Below, piece by piece: positions 26,728 to 34,596 of a DNA stretch of 64,000 nucleotides. A program made the translations under genes and the position numbers. This DNA comes from Pyrobaculum oguniense TE7 (GTDB taxonomy: Archaea > Thermoproteota > Thermoprotei > Thermoproteales > Thermoproteaceae), in assembly GCA_000247545.1 (NCBI GenBank), contig CP003316.1:467233-531232 (forward strand), given 5' to 3'. The stretch's first letter is position 1. Each line of letters opens with the position of its first letter. The notes under the pieces are model-generated. The model searched no databases and was not told where the DNA came from. It saw nothing but the letters and a program-made list of their open reading frames with translations.

Positions 26728-27087
26728 ATGGGTCCGGAATACGTCGTCGAAGTAGAGTGTAGCGATGTGTACAAAACAATAAGCGCCATTGCGGAATACG
26801 GCGAGAAGTGCCCGAGGCGGAGGTGGAGGGGGCCGCTGTGCCGGGCGTTGCAGGTATACGCCGCCTTCTGGCGTTTTAGGGACAGGGGGGAGGTCCCGCT
26901 CTCGGCCGAGGCTCTCGGCCTTTCCGAGAGGCACGTGAAGTACCTCATACCCGCCCAGCGGCAGTTCGGCAAATCTGCTCCGTTCGACGCCTTAGTGGGG
27001 TACTACATCTGGGTTTTAGACGAGGCCTACAGACGCCAGCTCTTCATAGACATAGCGAAGGTGTTGGGGGCGCCATGGCGGACGTAA
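26728..27087 (+). CDS. Small Cys-containing helical protein, tandem family member 3
   Basis: The 119-residue protein has EYGEKCPRRRWRGPLCRALQVYAAFWRFRDRGE followed by LSAEALGLSERHVKYL. This last part looks like the second half of a TFB cyclin repeat (Ala/Tyr helix, then an HTH-like pair), though by eye only. The start is fixed by the promoter box. Overlaps the next gene by 13 bases. Confidence 0.65.
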   Translation: MGPEYVVEVECSDVYKTISAIAEYGEKCPRRRWRGPLCRALQVYAAFWRFRDRGEVPLSAEALGLSERHVKYLIPAQRQFGKSAPFDALVGYYIWVLDEAYRRQLFIDIAKVLGAPWRT

Positions 27088-27437
27088 TCGACTGGGAATA
27101 CGTAAAACAGCTGATTTGCCAGCGGATTAGAGAGCGCTATCTGCCAAAACTCCGCCAGCTACACGACGCTTGCTTCGAGGGCAACGCCTTGAAGTCCCTA
27201 GCCGAGAGGTGCGTCGCGCTGTACGTGCTGTACTACCTAGACCGGAGGAGGTACTTTGCGACCTTCGAGGAGTTCGCCGCCTACCTCCACTTGCCTCCCG
27301 AAGCGGAGCCGGCCCTCAGAAAGATATGGGAAGGGGGCGTCAAGGTGGCCAGGCAGAAGGGCGCCTCCAAAGTGCTGGGCAACTGGCTGTGGGGAGTGGC
27401 CGAGGACATAGCGCTGTCGGAGCCCACGCGGGGGTAG
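27075..27437 (+). CDS. Small Cys-containing helical protein, tandem family member 4
   Basis: The 120-residue protein repeats the pattern: LRQLHDACFEGNALKSLAERCVALYVLYYLDRR then FATFEEFAAYLHLPPEAEPAL. Together with members 1-3 it forms a four-gene tandem family. Function unknown. Confidence 0.62.
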   Translation: MADVIDWEYVKQLICQRIRERYLPKLRQLHDACFEGNALKSLAERCVALYVLYYLDRRRYFATFEEFAAYLHLPPEAEPALRKIWEGGVKVARQKGASKVLGNWLWGVAEDIALSEPTRG

Positions 27438-27448
27438 GTTTTTCCGCC
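27435..27448 (+). promoter_or_regulatory. Element promoter box before ParA-like gene
   Basis: TAGGTTTTTCCGCC lies 32 bases before ATG 27467 and would give a leaderless transcript. Confidence 0.75.
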
Positions 27449-27466
27449 CCGCCCATGCGTTAGGCC

Positions 27467-28180
27467 ATGGCCATGAGACCCGTGAAGGTGGTCGTAATCA
27501 TGTCGCTTGACGGCGGCGTTGGGAAAACGACGTTGAGTGCCGTCTTAAGCGTTGCGAAAGGATACACGTTAATTGTCGACATGGACTGGGAGAAGGCCGA
27601 CCTCTCCCAGCTGTTTAGGGCTCCGAAAAAGCCCGGCTGGCTGGCTCCGTTTATCAACGGCGATAAGCCCTACGTCCACCGGGTGAGCCCCTGGCTCTAT
27701 GTGATCCCAGGATACGAGGCGTATGAGATATACCAGCGGGAGGGGGAGGACGTGGTGAAGGACTTCGCCGAGGTTATGCTGGAGTGGGCAGAGGAGGGGC
27801 CTAAGTTCGTGTCTAAGCTCCGCATCCCGGTAGACACTGTGATTATTGACAGTACGGCGGCTTTACCGCTACAGACCCTGGCCAAGCTACAGAAGATGGG
27901 AGCCTACAACATCTTCGTGGCGGATAGGAGGCTGATATCCCGCATCTCAGACGTCAAGTCTGAGCAGTACCGCCAATACATGACCTACTCCGCAATGGCT
28001 GTGGTGAACATGGTGGAGAAAAACGAGGTCAAGATCGCGAAGAAGGTTGTCCCAGTGGCAATAAAGAGGGTGAAGATGTCTAGCGAATACTACGGAGAGG
28101 TGGTGGCCAGAGACGTCCTCAGAGACCCGGAGAACAGGAAAAGCGTTGAGGGCATAGTAATGAGACTGAAGACGTCATGA
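27467..28180 (+). CDS. ParA/MinD-like ATPase of the pilus operon
   Basis: The 237-residue protein has a deviant Walker A (LDGGVGKTTLSAVLS, residues 17-24 core), the strand YTLIVDMDWEKADLSQLF and the Walker B-like VDTVIIDSTAALPL. Such ATPases (CpaE-like) position Tad/type IV pili or partition DNA. The stop overlaps the secretion ATPase start by 4 bases, which favours a pilus role. Confidence 0.85.
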   Translation: MAMRPVKVVVIMSLDGGVGKTTLSAVLSVAKGYTLIVDMDWEKADLSQLFRAPKKPGWLAPFINGDKPYVHRVSPWLYVIPGYEAYEIYQREGEDVVKDFAEVMLEWAEEGPKFVSKLRIPVDTVIIDSTAALPLQTLAKLQKMGAYNIFVADRRLISRISDVKSEQYRQYMTYSAMAVVNMVEKNEVKIAKKVVPVAIKRVKMSSEYYGEVVARDVLRDPENRKSVEGIVMRLKTS

Positions 28181-29709
28181 TCTACGCCCATGCCGACAAC
28201 GCCCTAAAGGCTAGGTGCTGGCTTAGGAAAGAGGGCGTAATTGTGGACAAGGGCGTTAGGACAGACGTCTGCATTACCGAAGACCTCATGTACGTGGTGA
28301 TAGACCCGGAGCTCCCAGACGACCTCCAGACAGCGCTTTTACTCGTCATGTACAGAGGCGGGATACCCCCCGACGAGAGGGAGTACCCCAAAGTCATAAA
28401 GTCCGTCGCCGAGGGGCTTAGAGATAGGACCATCTGGCGCCTCTACAAGGACTACCGCGACGCGGTGCACTACCTCCTCGACCGGTGGTCAGGGGCGAGG
28501 GAGTACTCAGGCTACGGGGCGCTGGAGGCGCTTATGCGGGACCCCCTCCTCACAGAAATAGTAATACCCCAGTCCACAGCCCCCGCCGCCAAGTACACCT
28601 ACGTCCCCAAGTCGCTGAAAGAGCAGCTGGAGTACATCCGGTTCCAGACCGTGGAGCTGGGCCGCTACAGGCGCGTTGTTGCGGTTAGAAATGAGCTACG
28701 GTTCCCCACAAACATCGTCATACCGGAGCCCCTCATGTATATCGTCGTCAAGCAACTACTGCCGTCTCTGACCATGGACCGCCCCATGCTCACCCGGGAG
28801 GACCCTGTGTACAAGGCGAGGATAGCCGCCGACTTGCTGGAGTACAACGTCAACATTAGAAAGGTTTCCGCATACCCCAAGCCCTCTAAGTCGTTGTTAA
28901 AGCCATACGTAACCAAAGCTACGGTGGAGCCTTTTTCTGCCGCCGGCATTAGGCACGTGCCTGAAGGCCTAGAGGTGCTGGCATTAGCGTCTCTGGTGCT
29001 GGAGACTAGGGGCAGTGTGGTGTTCTCCGGCGCCATGGGCACCGGCAAGACCACCCAGCTTAACCAGCTGTTATACATGGTTCCGCCGTGGTTCCAAGTG
29101 GTGATAATCGAGAGGGGGGCTAGAGAGATATGGGCGCCTCTAGAGGGCCAGCTGTTGCACCTCTCTGTCCCGTCGGAGGAGAAGCTCTGGTCGGCGTTAG
29201 ACCAAGCATTGCGCTACGGCACTATGCACACTGTTGTTGCCCTCGCCGAGGCCAGGACTCCGCAAGAGCTGAAGACGCTCGTGAATTACAAGCTCACCGG
29301 CCACGGCGCGCTTACCACCATGCACGCCGACACCGTCAAAGACGCCTTGCTCCGCATAACAGAAGCAGAGGCCCCGCCCGAGGGGCTTGACGGCACCCTT
29401 GTTATTCAGCTGTCGGCTCTTGGGTCGACGCGCTACGTCAAGGAGGTAAAGGCGATTGTTACAGAAGGTCGCGAAGTGAGAATTACAGAGCCGGCTGACC
29501 TCACCCCCAAGCTGGATGCATACACGAGGGAGATGTACGGCGTAGACTTGAAGAAGGAATTGACCCTCAGAATTGAGGCCTTGGCCAAAGCCGCCGAGGC
29601 TGAGGACCCCATATCGGCTAGACGCGTTATTTTAGAGACGCTCTGGCTGGAGAGGCTTGACTTCAAGACGGCTGTCGAGGAGGAGGCTAGGCAGTTCCAA
29701 TACCAGTAA
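28177..29709 (+). CDS. tadA: Type II/IV secretion ATPase, TadA/VirB11/GspE family
   Basis: The 510-residue protein has a helical/beta N-terminal domain and a RecA-like domain: Walker A FSGAMGTGKTTQLNQLL near residue 285, an Asp/Glu box around VVIIERGAREIW, a Walker B-like VVALAEARTPQEL, and the His box LTGHGALTTMHADTVKDAL. It drives assembly of pili from the cytoplasmic face with the TadC-like protein at 30380. It is distinct from the VirB4/HerA ATPases further right. Confidence 0.93.
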   Translation: MIYAHADNALKARCWLRKEGVIVDKGVRTDVCITEDLMYVVIDPELPDDLQTALLLVMYRGGIPPDEREYPKVIKSVAEGLRDRTIWRLYKDYRDAVHYLLDRWSGAREYSGYGALEALMRDPLLTEIVIPQSTAPAAKYTYVPKSLKEQLEYIRFQTVELGRYRRVVAVRNELRFPTNIVIPEPLMYIVVKQLLPSLTMDRPMLTREDPVYKARIAADLLEYNVNIRKVSAYPKPSKSLLKPYVTKATVEPFSAAGIRHVPEGLEVLALASLVLETRGSVVFSGAMGTGKTTQLNQLLYMVPPWFQVVIIERGAREIWAPLEGQLLHLSVPSEEKLWSALDQALRYGTMHTVVALAEARTPQELKTLVNYKLTGHGALTTMHADTVKDALLRITEAEAPPEGLDGTLVIQLSALGSTRYVKEVKAIVTEGREVRITEPADLTPKLDAYTREMYGVDLKKELTLRIEALAKAAEAEDPISARRVILETLWLERLDFKTAVEEEARQFQYQ

Positions 29710-29721
29710 GGTTTTTCCCAC
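29708..29721 (+). promoter_or_regulatory. Element promoter box before 29739 gene
   Basis: AAGGTTTTTCCCAC lies 31 bases before ATG 29739. Confidence 0.72.
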
Positions 29722-29738
29722 CCCCTACCTCCTTTGCC

Positions 29739-30041
29739 ATGCAGAGGTTTAGGAAAGGCGGTCTGAAGTCTGTGGCTGAGGAGCCTGAGCCTATTCTGCC
29801 GACCCCAGCCTCCATGCCTCCCGCCCCCGCCGTGAAAGCCGAGGAGGCCGTGGTGCATGGGCAGACTGAGAGCTGGCAGATGCTCTTGGCTAAGGCGCTT
29901 GTGTCGATGCCGCCGGAGACGTTGTCTAAGGTGGTGGGCTGTATCCCCCGCGACGTGTTGATAGAGGTGATAAGGGCAAGGGAGGACGACCCAGTGGTGA
30001 AGCTGGCCTTGGTGCTTCTCAATGCTCAGCGCCAAGCCTAA
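29739..30041 (+). CDS. Hypothetical pilus-operon protein with Pro-rich N-terminus
   Basis: The 100-residue protein has a Pro/Glu/Ala-rich disordered N-terminal third and a helical rest (LSKVVGCIPRDVLIEVIRAREDDPVVKLALVLL). It overlaps the next gene by 20 bases. It sits between the secretion ATPase and the TadC-like gene, so an accessory pilus role is plausible but unproven. Confidence 0.6.
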   Translation: MQRFRKGGLKSVAEEPEPILPTPASMPPAPAVKAEEAVVHGQTESWQMLLAKALVSMPPETLSKVVGCIPRDVLIEVIRAREDDPVVKLALVLLNAQRQA

Positions 30042-30351
30042 GCCCACGCTTACAGAAGCCACCGAGAGGTGGATAGCCGAGATGGCCAAGGAGCTCGGCG
30101 TAAAGCCCAAGGCCTTTCGAAAGGCCGTGTTGAAGCTGGCCAGACACGGCGTGTGGCTTGAGGCCGAGGACTGGCGCCATGTCGCTAGGGCGCTCGACCT
30201 CTCCAAGTACCTCAACATGGCCGTGGACTACGTCATCCGGCGCGTCGCCTCCGGCGCCTCCGTCCAGCAGGCGGTGGGGGAGTTGCCAGCGGCGGTGGAG
30301 AAGGCCGGCAAGCTGGAGCACATCCGCGAAGTGCTCAGAAACCTATTCTAG
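30022..30351 (+). CDS. Hypothetical helical pilus-operon protein
   Basis: The 109-residue protein is basic and all-helical (ATERWIAEMAKELGVKPKAFRKAVLKLARHG, then LDLSKYLNMAVDYVIRRV). It may bind nucleic acid or a partner. No family is recognised. Confidence 0.62.
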   Translation: MLSAKPKPTLTEATERWIAEMAKELGVKPKAFRKAVLKLARHGVWLEAEDWRHVARALDLSKYLNMAVDYVIRRVASGASVQQAVGELPAAVEKAGKLEHIREVLRNLF

Positions 30352-30362
30352 CTTTTTCCACC
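30349..30362 (+). promoter_or_regulatory. Element promoter box before TadC-like gene
   Basis: TAGCTTTTTCCACC lies 31 bases before ATG 30380 and decides that start against a longer frame reaching back to 30158. Confidence 0.7.
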
Positions 30363-30379
30363 CGCCCCTTCTCTTGGCC

Positions 30380-31576
30380 ATGCGTAGGGAGGAGTACTAC
30401 TTGGCGGCGGCCCCCGTCTTCGCCACGTATCTGGGAGTTGCCTCCGGCAACGAGGCGCTTAAGTTCGCCTCGGTAAACACGGCTGAACTCAATGAGGCGG
30501 AGTCGCGCCGGCTCTTCGTCGCCTCTCTTATGCCGGCCCCGTCAGCATACTTTTTGGAAGACAAGGAAGAGACGGCGAGGCTATTCGGCTTCGCCCTAGC
30601 CCAGGAGGAGGCGGGCGTGGACAGAAACGTGTTAGTGCATTCATTCCTCGAATCAATGAAGGCCGTGGCCACGGCTAGGGCCGAGGCTAGGGCTAAGACC
30701 TATGAGTCCATAACGTCGGCGCTGGGGGCGCTTTTCTTGACTCCCCTATTCCTCTTGTTCATATGGGCCATCGGGGTCATGAGCATCGACCCGGCGTTGT
30801 TATACGCCATCCTGCTGGGCACCGTAGCTGGCATCGGCGCGGTGGCCTACGTCAACATGCCGAGGGATCTCAACTTGTGGAGGACGTACGAGTGGTCTCT
30901 CCCCATCGGCTTGCTGGGGGGAGTGGCCGTGGCCTTGCTGGGCCGCCCCTTGGAGGCCTTCGCCGTGTTTGGCCTTACCGCCTGGGCTTGGCTCTACGCC
31001 AAGGATAGGCTGTGGTGGTTCTCCATTGCCAGGGAGGTTCCGCCGATGCTTAGGTCTGCGGCGGCCATGTTGAAGGAAGGCGCTCCGCCAGACGTAATCC
31101 TAGGCCGCCTCGTGGGGAAGTACAAGACGGCCACGAAGGCGGCGTACGGCTACTTCATACCGTCGAAGTACTTCGTATTGGCGAAAAGCATGTTTAGGGC
31201 AGTCACAGAGGCCGGCGGGGCGACGGCAGTCAAGGCCGTGGAGTACATACAGTCCCTTGTGGATATCGAGGCCCACGCGGTGAGGAAGATGGTGAAGATG
31301 TCCGTGGCCGTGTTCGCCCTGTTCATCGCCGCCGTGTTTGTCTTGGCCTACTCCGTATCGACGGCGGTGAAGGCGCTTGAGAATACCCAGGCGGTGAACC
31401 CCTTCTTCTCCCCGCCGCCCTACGAGGAGGTTAGGTCGGTGGTCTCGACCATGCTTGCGTTAGTCACCGCCAGCTTCATAACCGTCTTCCTCATGCCCTT
31501 AGGAATCCACAAATCCGCCTCTCTCGGAGGCGCGGCCGGCGCCTCTTTGCAATACGCGTTGCTGGCGTTTCTGTAA
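30380..31576 (+). CDS. tadC: TadC/GspF-like pilus assembly membrane protein
   Basis: The 398-residue protein carries two soluble helical bundles and membrane helices at about 117-160, 176-215, 312-340 and 355-398, the two-fold T2SSF plan. The loop REVPPMLRSAAAMLKEGAPPDVIL is typical of TadC. It forms the membrane platform for the pilin at 31653 and is driven by the TadA-like ATPase. Confidence 0.85.
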   Translation: MRREEYYLAAAPVFATYLGVASGNEALKFASVNTAELNEAESRRLFVASLMPAPSAYFLEDKEETARLFGFALAQEEAGVDRNVLVHSFLESMKAVATARAEARAKTYESITSALGALFLTPLFLLFIWAIGVMSIDPALLYAILLGTVAGIGAVAYVNMPRDLNLWRTYEWSLPIGLLGGVAVALLGRPLEAFAVFGLTAWAWLYAKDRLWWFSIAREVPPMLRSAAAMLKEGAPPDVILGRLVGKYKTATKAAYGYFIPSKYFVLAKSMFRAVTEAGGATAVKAVEYIQSLVDIEAHAVRKMVKMSVAVFALFIAAVFVLAYSVSTAVKALENTQAVNPFFSPPPYEEVRSVVSTMLALVTASFITVFLMPLGIHKSASLGGAAGASLQYALLAFL

Positions 31577-31620
31577 GGCTTCACACAGCCAGCTTTTGAA
31601 ACCCCCGCAACGGCTTCTTC

Positions 31621-31634
31621 AAGGTTTTTCCGCC
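31621..31634 (+). promoter_or_regulatory. Element promoter box before prepilin gene
   Basis: AAGGTTTTTCCGCC lies 32 bases before ATG 31653. Confidence 0.78.
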
Positions 31635-31652
31635 CTTCCAAACACCGCATTC

Positions 31653-32090
31653 ATGCCCAAACCCAAAAGCCTAAGGCCTAGGGGAATGACCACGATTGAG
31701 GCACTGCTGGTGGCGGCGGCGTTTATAATAGTGGGGGTGATAGGGGTGATGGTGTTCCAGGGGATGGGCAAGTCCATGTCTGAAGCCCTTAGGGCCAACG
31801 CCATTGTGACGGCGGATAGGGGAGGGTTCGACGTCACTCTTGAGGTGCTTAACGGGAGGGCAAGCGCCCTACAACTGTACTTCTCCGAGGCGGGCGGCCA
31901 GCCGAATGAAGCACAACAGGCTTACTGCATAGGCAGCTTCCCAGTCATCGCCGGCCAGTCCATCACCTGTAGATTCACTGCCCAGCTCAGCCCCGGCACC
32001 CAGTACACCTACATAATCTACGTCACAGACGCCGACACGAGGAAAAACGTCCAGATAGCCAAGGGCGTAGTCACGGTGGGCATCTCGTAA
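31653..32090 (+). CDS. Type IV prepilin with class III signal peptide
   Basis: The 145-residue protein starts MPKPKSLRPRG, then a hydrophobic helix MTTIEALLVAAAFIIVGVIG. The basic leader ending RG is a good PibD prepilin peptidase site before the helix that forms the filament core. The rest is a beta-rich head with two cysteines (YCIGSF, ITCRFT) that could form a disulfide. It lies immediately after the TadC-like gene and is its likely substrate. No prepilin peptidase gene is seen in the window. Confidence 0.85.
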   Translation: MPKPKSLRPRGMTTIEALLVAAAFIIVGVIGVMVFQGMGKSMSEALRANAIVTADRGGFDVTLEVLNGRASALQLYFSEAGGQPNEAQQAYCIGSFPVIAGQSITCRFTAQLSPGTQYTYIIYVTDADTRKNVQIAKGVVTVGIS

Positions 32091-32109
32091 GCCGTTTTCC
32101 AAAACCCCC

Positions 32110-32123
32110 AAGGTTTTTCCGCC
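32110..32123 (+). promoter_or_regulatory. Element promoter box before 32143 gene
   Basis: AAGGTTTTTCCGCC lies 33 bases before ATG 32143. Confidence 0.78.
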
Positions 32124-32142
32124 TCTCCCTCCTCCCGTTTTC

Positions 32143-33120
32143 ATGTACAAGCTTACAGCACTGGCGCTAGCGGTGTTGGTTGCCGCGGCGGCTGGGCAGT
32201 GGGTCTCGTGGCATCCCCCTGGCGCGCTTATAATTCCGGCCAGCCCGGTCAACGCCACCCACTTCTCCGCGTATCTAGGCGGCGAGACTGTGTACGTCAA
32301 ACAAGACGGTCTCTTCTTCCTCGGCACAAAGGCGGATAGAGACGCCGCCCTCCAGTACCTCTACTCTGCGTGTAGGTTTGTAGCTGTGGACGTGAAAGAC
32401 GTGGCGCAAATTAACCAATACGCCGAGTTGTGGACTGCCGACGTCTACTGCGGAAACGGCACCGTGTGGATGCCGCTGAGGTGGTTGCCCCTCAGGTTTT
32501 CGGCGTATGTAGGGGCGGTGGAGTTCGCCAACGCCACAAACGCCACCGCCGTCACGCCTGTCGGGGTCTTCCACGGCGTATTGCCAGCCGGCTGGTACTA
32601 CGACCCCGCCACAAAATCGGTGTTCCAAATCCCCCAGCACAACACCACGCTGATTCAACAACTAGGCAGGCTCTACGCCCAGCTCTCCGACTTAAAGAAA
32701 CAGCTGGAGGCGGCGGCTCAGAACAAGACGGCGCTTGAATCAGCCGTTTCGCAACTCTCCGCCAGAATTGCGGAGCTGGAGAGGCAACGCAAGGCGCTGG
32801 AAGACGCGTTGCGCGCTAAGGACGCCCAGATCCAGTCGCTAAACGCCGCGTTGCAGGCCGCCAAGAACGAAGCCGATGCGTTGAGGAGACAGCTGGAGGC
32901 GGCTATGGCTGAAAACGCCGCGTTGAAAGACAAGTTGCAGGCGCTGAACAAGACCTGGGCCTCCAAGGTGGAGCAGTTGCAAGTGCAGCTCTCCCAGCTC
33001 CAGCTACAAGCAACTGAAGAGGAAGGCGGCGGCTTTGACTTGTTGCCAGTGCTGGCTCTGGCGCTAGCAGGGGTCTTGTTCGCCTTATTCATCTACCGGA
33101 GGAAGAGGGCTGAGGAGTAG
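32143..33120 (+). CDS. Exported coiled-coil protein with C-terminal membrane anchor
   Basis: The 325-residue protein has a signal peptide (1-18), a beta-rich external domain with N-glycosylation sequons (about 20-165), a heptad coiled coil (about 175-290), then a membrane helix (about 300-318) and RRKRAEE tail. Probably a surface stalk of the pilus module. Confidence 0.72.
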   Translation: MYKLTALALAVLVAAAAGQWVSWHPPGALIIPASPVNATHFSAYLGGETVYVKQDGLFFLGTKADRDAALQYLYSACRFVAVDVKDVAQINQYAELWTADVYCGNGTVWMPLRWLPLRFSAYVGAVEFANATNATAVTPVGVFHGVLPAGWYYDPATKSVFQIPQHNTTLIQQLGRLYAQLSDLKKQLEAAAQNKTALESAVSQLSARIAELERQRKALEDALRAKDAQIQSLNAALQAAKNEADALRRQLEAAMAENAALKDKLQALNKTWASKVEQLQVQLSQLQLQATEEEGGGFDLLPVLALALAGVLFALFIYRRKRAEE

Positions 33121-33153
33121 GGAGGGAAATAGAAAGGGAAAAACCCCGTTTTT

Positions 33154-33459
33154 TCACCTCCCCCTCAGGAGGGGGAGGTCCTCCTCTTTGGCCTCCGCTT
33201 CGGCCCGTTCTTTCGGCTTTTCTTTCTGTGTTTTGTCGGCGCTGTGTTTTAGTATTAGTTCGCGTATCGCGGCGCGGATTAGCTCGCTTCTGTTGGGGAA
33301 GAGGCCGCTTCTCACAAGCTCCTCTATCTGCTGTAGCATTTTCTGCGGCAGATGCACCGAGATCAGCACCATCTTCTCGCCGCCTCTCCTGGGCATGGGG
33401 GAGTCGTGTTGCCAGCGAATAAACCTGCCTCGGCATAGCCGGGCGCCGTCTTCCGCCAT
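33154..33459 (-). CDS. Ribbon-helix-helix (CopG/NikR-type) regulator
   Basis: Residues about 30-70 form the RHH fold: a strand (KMVLISVHLP) then two helices (QKMLQQIEELV, NRSELIRAAIRELI). A charged Lys/Glu tail follows. The first 20 residues may be untranslated; MPRRGG at residue 22 is another start. It is the only leftward gene in this stretch and faces the 33554 gene across a pair of repeats that may be its operator. Confidence 0.85.
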   Translation of the reverse strand: MAEDGARLCRGRFIRWQHDSPMPRRGGEKMVLISVHLPQKMLQQIEELVRSGLFPNRSELIRAAIRELILKHSADKTQKEKPKERAEAEAKEEDLPLLRGR

Positions 33460-33463
33460 TAAC

Positions 33464-33526
33464 TATATCAGTATGCTCAACCGCTTTTGTCCAACACACT
33501 TTCAATTATCTCAGTATACTCAAACG
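33464..33526. promoter_or_regulatory. Paired 20-bp direct repeats, candidate RHH operator
   Basis: TATATCAGTATGCTCAACCG (33464-33483) and TATCTCAGTATACTCAAACG (33507-33526) agree at 17 of 20 bases and are 43 bases apart, about four helical turns. The core AGTATACT in the second copy is a perfect palindrome. They lie between the RHH gene and the divergent gene. Confidence 0.65.
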
Positions 33527-33553
33527 ATTAAGGTTATAAACCCGGCTGTTTTG

Positions 33554-34033
33554 ATGGCCGTGGAGAGGCTTGTATACGTGGGGAGAGAGCCGGCCCTTGG
33601 CTACGTATACGTCAAGTTGTACCAAGGGCTTATCAAATCAGCGTATATCTACTTGAAGAGGGGGAGGAGGATGGAGTACTTCGCCGTGTTGACCGCGCGG
33701 GTGGCTAAGACGTTCTCGGGGGAGGTGAGGCGTAGGCTTATGCAGTTTGCGGCAGACCGGGTGGAGAGGGCCGTCAAGGCGTTTTTAAAAGAGGTTGAGA
33801 TGGAGGCTTCTTCGCTGGCGGTTAGGCTTGACCGCCTCTTCTACTCGCTGAGGCGCCTCTACCAGAAGACAGAGCGTTTTGTCTGGGAGGTGGAAGACGG
33901 CAAAGTTGTGAGAGATTTCCTCGAAAAAGTCAAGCCCTACATAGACGTAGACGCCATGTGGCGCGAGGCGGCGCTTAGACACGGCCTTGGGCTGAGCTTG
34001 GACAAGGCCTTGAGATACGCCTACTGGAGCTAG
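33554..34033 (+). CDS. Hypothetical helical protein divergent from RHH regulator, 159 aa
   Basis: The start at ATG 33554 follows AAGGTTATAAAC by about 24 bases; the longer frame would run through the operator. The protein is helical, with LVYVGREPALGYVYVKLYQGLIKSAYIYLKRG then heptad-like basic helices. No family recognised. Probably controlled by the RHH protein. Confidence 0.65.
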   Translation: MAVERLVYVGREPALGYVYVKLYQGLIKSAYIYLKRGRRMEYFAVLTARVAKTFSGEVRRRLMQFAADRVERAVKAFLKEVEMEASSLAVRLDRLFYSLRRLYQKTERFVWEVEDGKVVRDFLEKVKPYIDVDAMWREAALRHGLGLSLDKALRYAYWS

Positions 34034-34059
34034 GCGCGCCGACTGCAAAGCCCAGTGTT

Positions 34060-34073
34060 AAGGTTTATCCGCC
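34060..34073 (+). promoter_or_regulatory. Element promoter box before surface-protein cluster
   Basis: AAGGTTTATCCGCC lies 33 bases before ATG 34093. Confidence 0.78.
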
Positions 34074-34092
34074 TAGGGGGGAGAAACAGCTC

Positions 34093-34596
34093 ATGGCGAG
34101 TTCCCCGCAAGGCGGGGCCAGGGCGTCTTGGAAATTGAGGGGCGTGGAAGACGTGGCGGCGGCGGCCGTATTCGCCCTTGCAACGGCCGCCCTCATTACG
34201 TTCGCAATTGCGGTCATGGCGCCTTTCCCCCAGTCCAAGATTGTAGAAGTGCCCGCCGCTCCTTCTAAAGACGCGCCTGTTAGGCGCGTGTACGTCTACA
34301 ACTACACAGACGCCTACGGCTACGTCCACATCTACGCCGTGGAGTACGAAGGGCAAAACGTAGAGGCGTTTAGGCAGGCAATCGGCGTCCCCGGCCGCCT
34401 CGTCGCGGTGTTTGAGGTGTATCCAGGAGGCTACCGTTGCCAGAAGTACGTCCCGTATCCCGTCCGCATCGGCCCAGACCCCTACAACGGCTTGTGGTGT
34501 CCGCCGCCGTTTGAGAACAAGACGGTGGCCGGCTGTACCCCCATCGGCGTTACGTCTAGGGGCCGCTGGTTGCTTGTGCAGTACAAGTGTCCATGA
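34093..34596 (+). CDS. Membrane-anchored exported protein, 167 aa
   Basis: There is a cytoplasmic N-terminus of about 20 residues, one membrane helix (about 23-45) and an external domain with sequons (YNYTDAYGY, FENKTVAGC) and four cysteines. This single-anchor plan recurs in the following five genes. Function unknown; first gene of the surface cluster. Confidence 0.68.
   Translation: MASSPQGGARASWKLRGVEDVAAAAVFALATAALITFAIAVMAPFPQSKIVEVPAAPSKDAPVRRVYVYNYTDAYGYVHIYAVEYEGQNVEAFRQAIGVPGRLVAVFEVYPGGYRCQKYVPYPVRIGPDPYNGLWCPPPFENKTVAGCTPIGVTSRGRWLLVQYKCP

Noticed and set aside
30158-30379. Longer start for the TadC-like protein
   Set aside because: The added part is a low-complexity shadow of the preceding gene, and the promoter box 31 bases before 30380 fixes the start.
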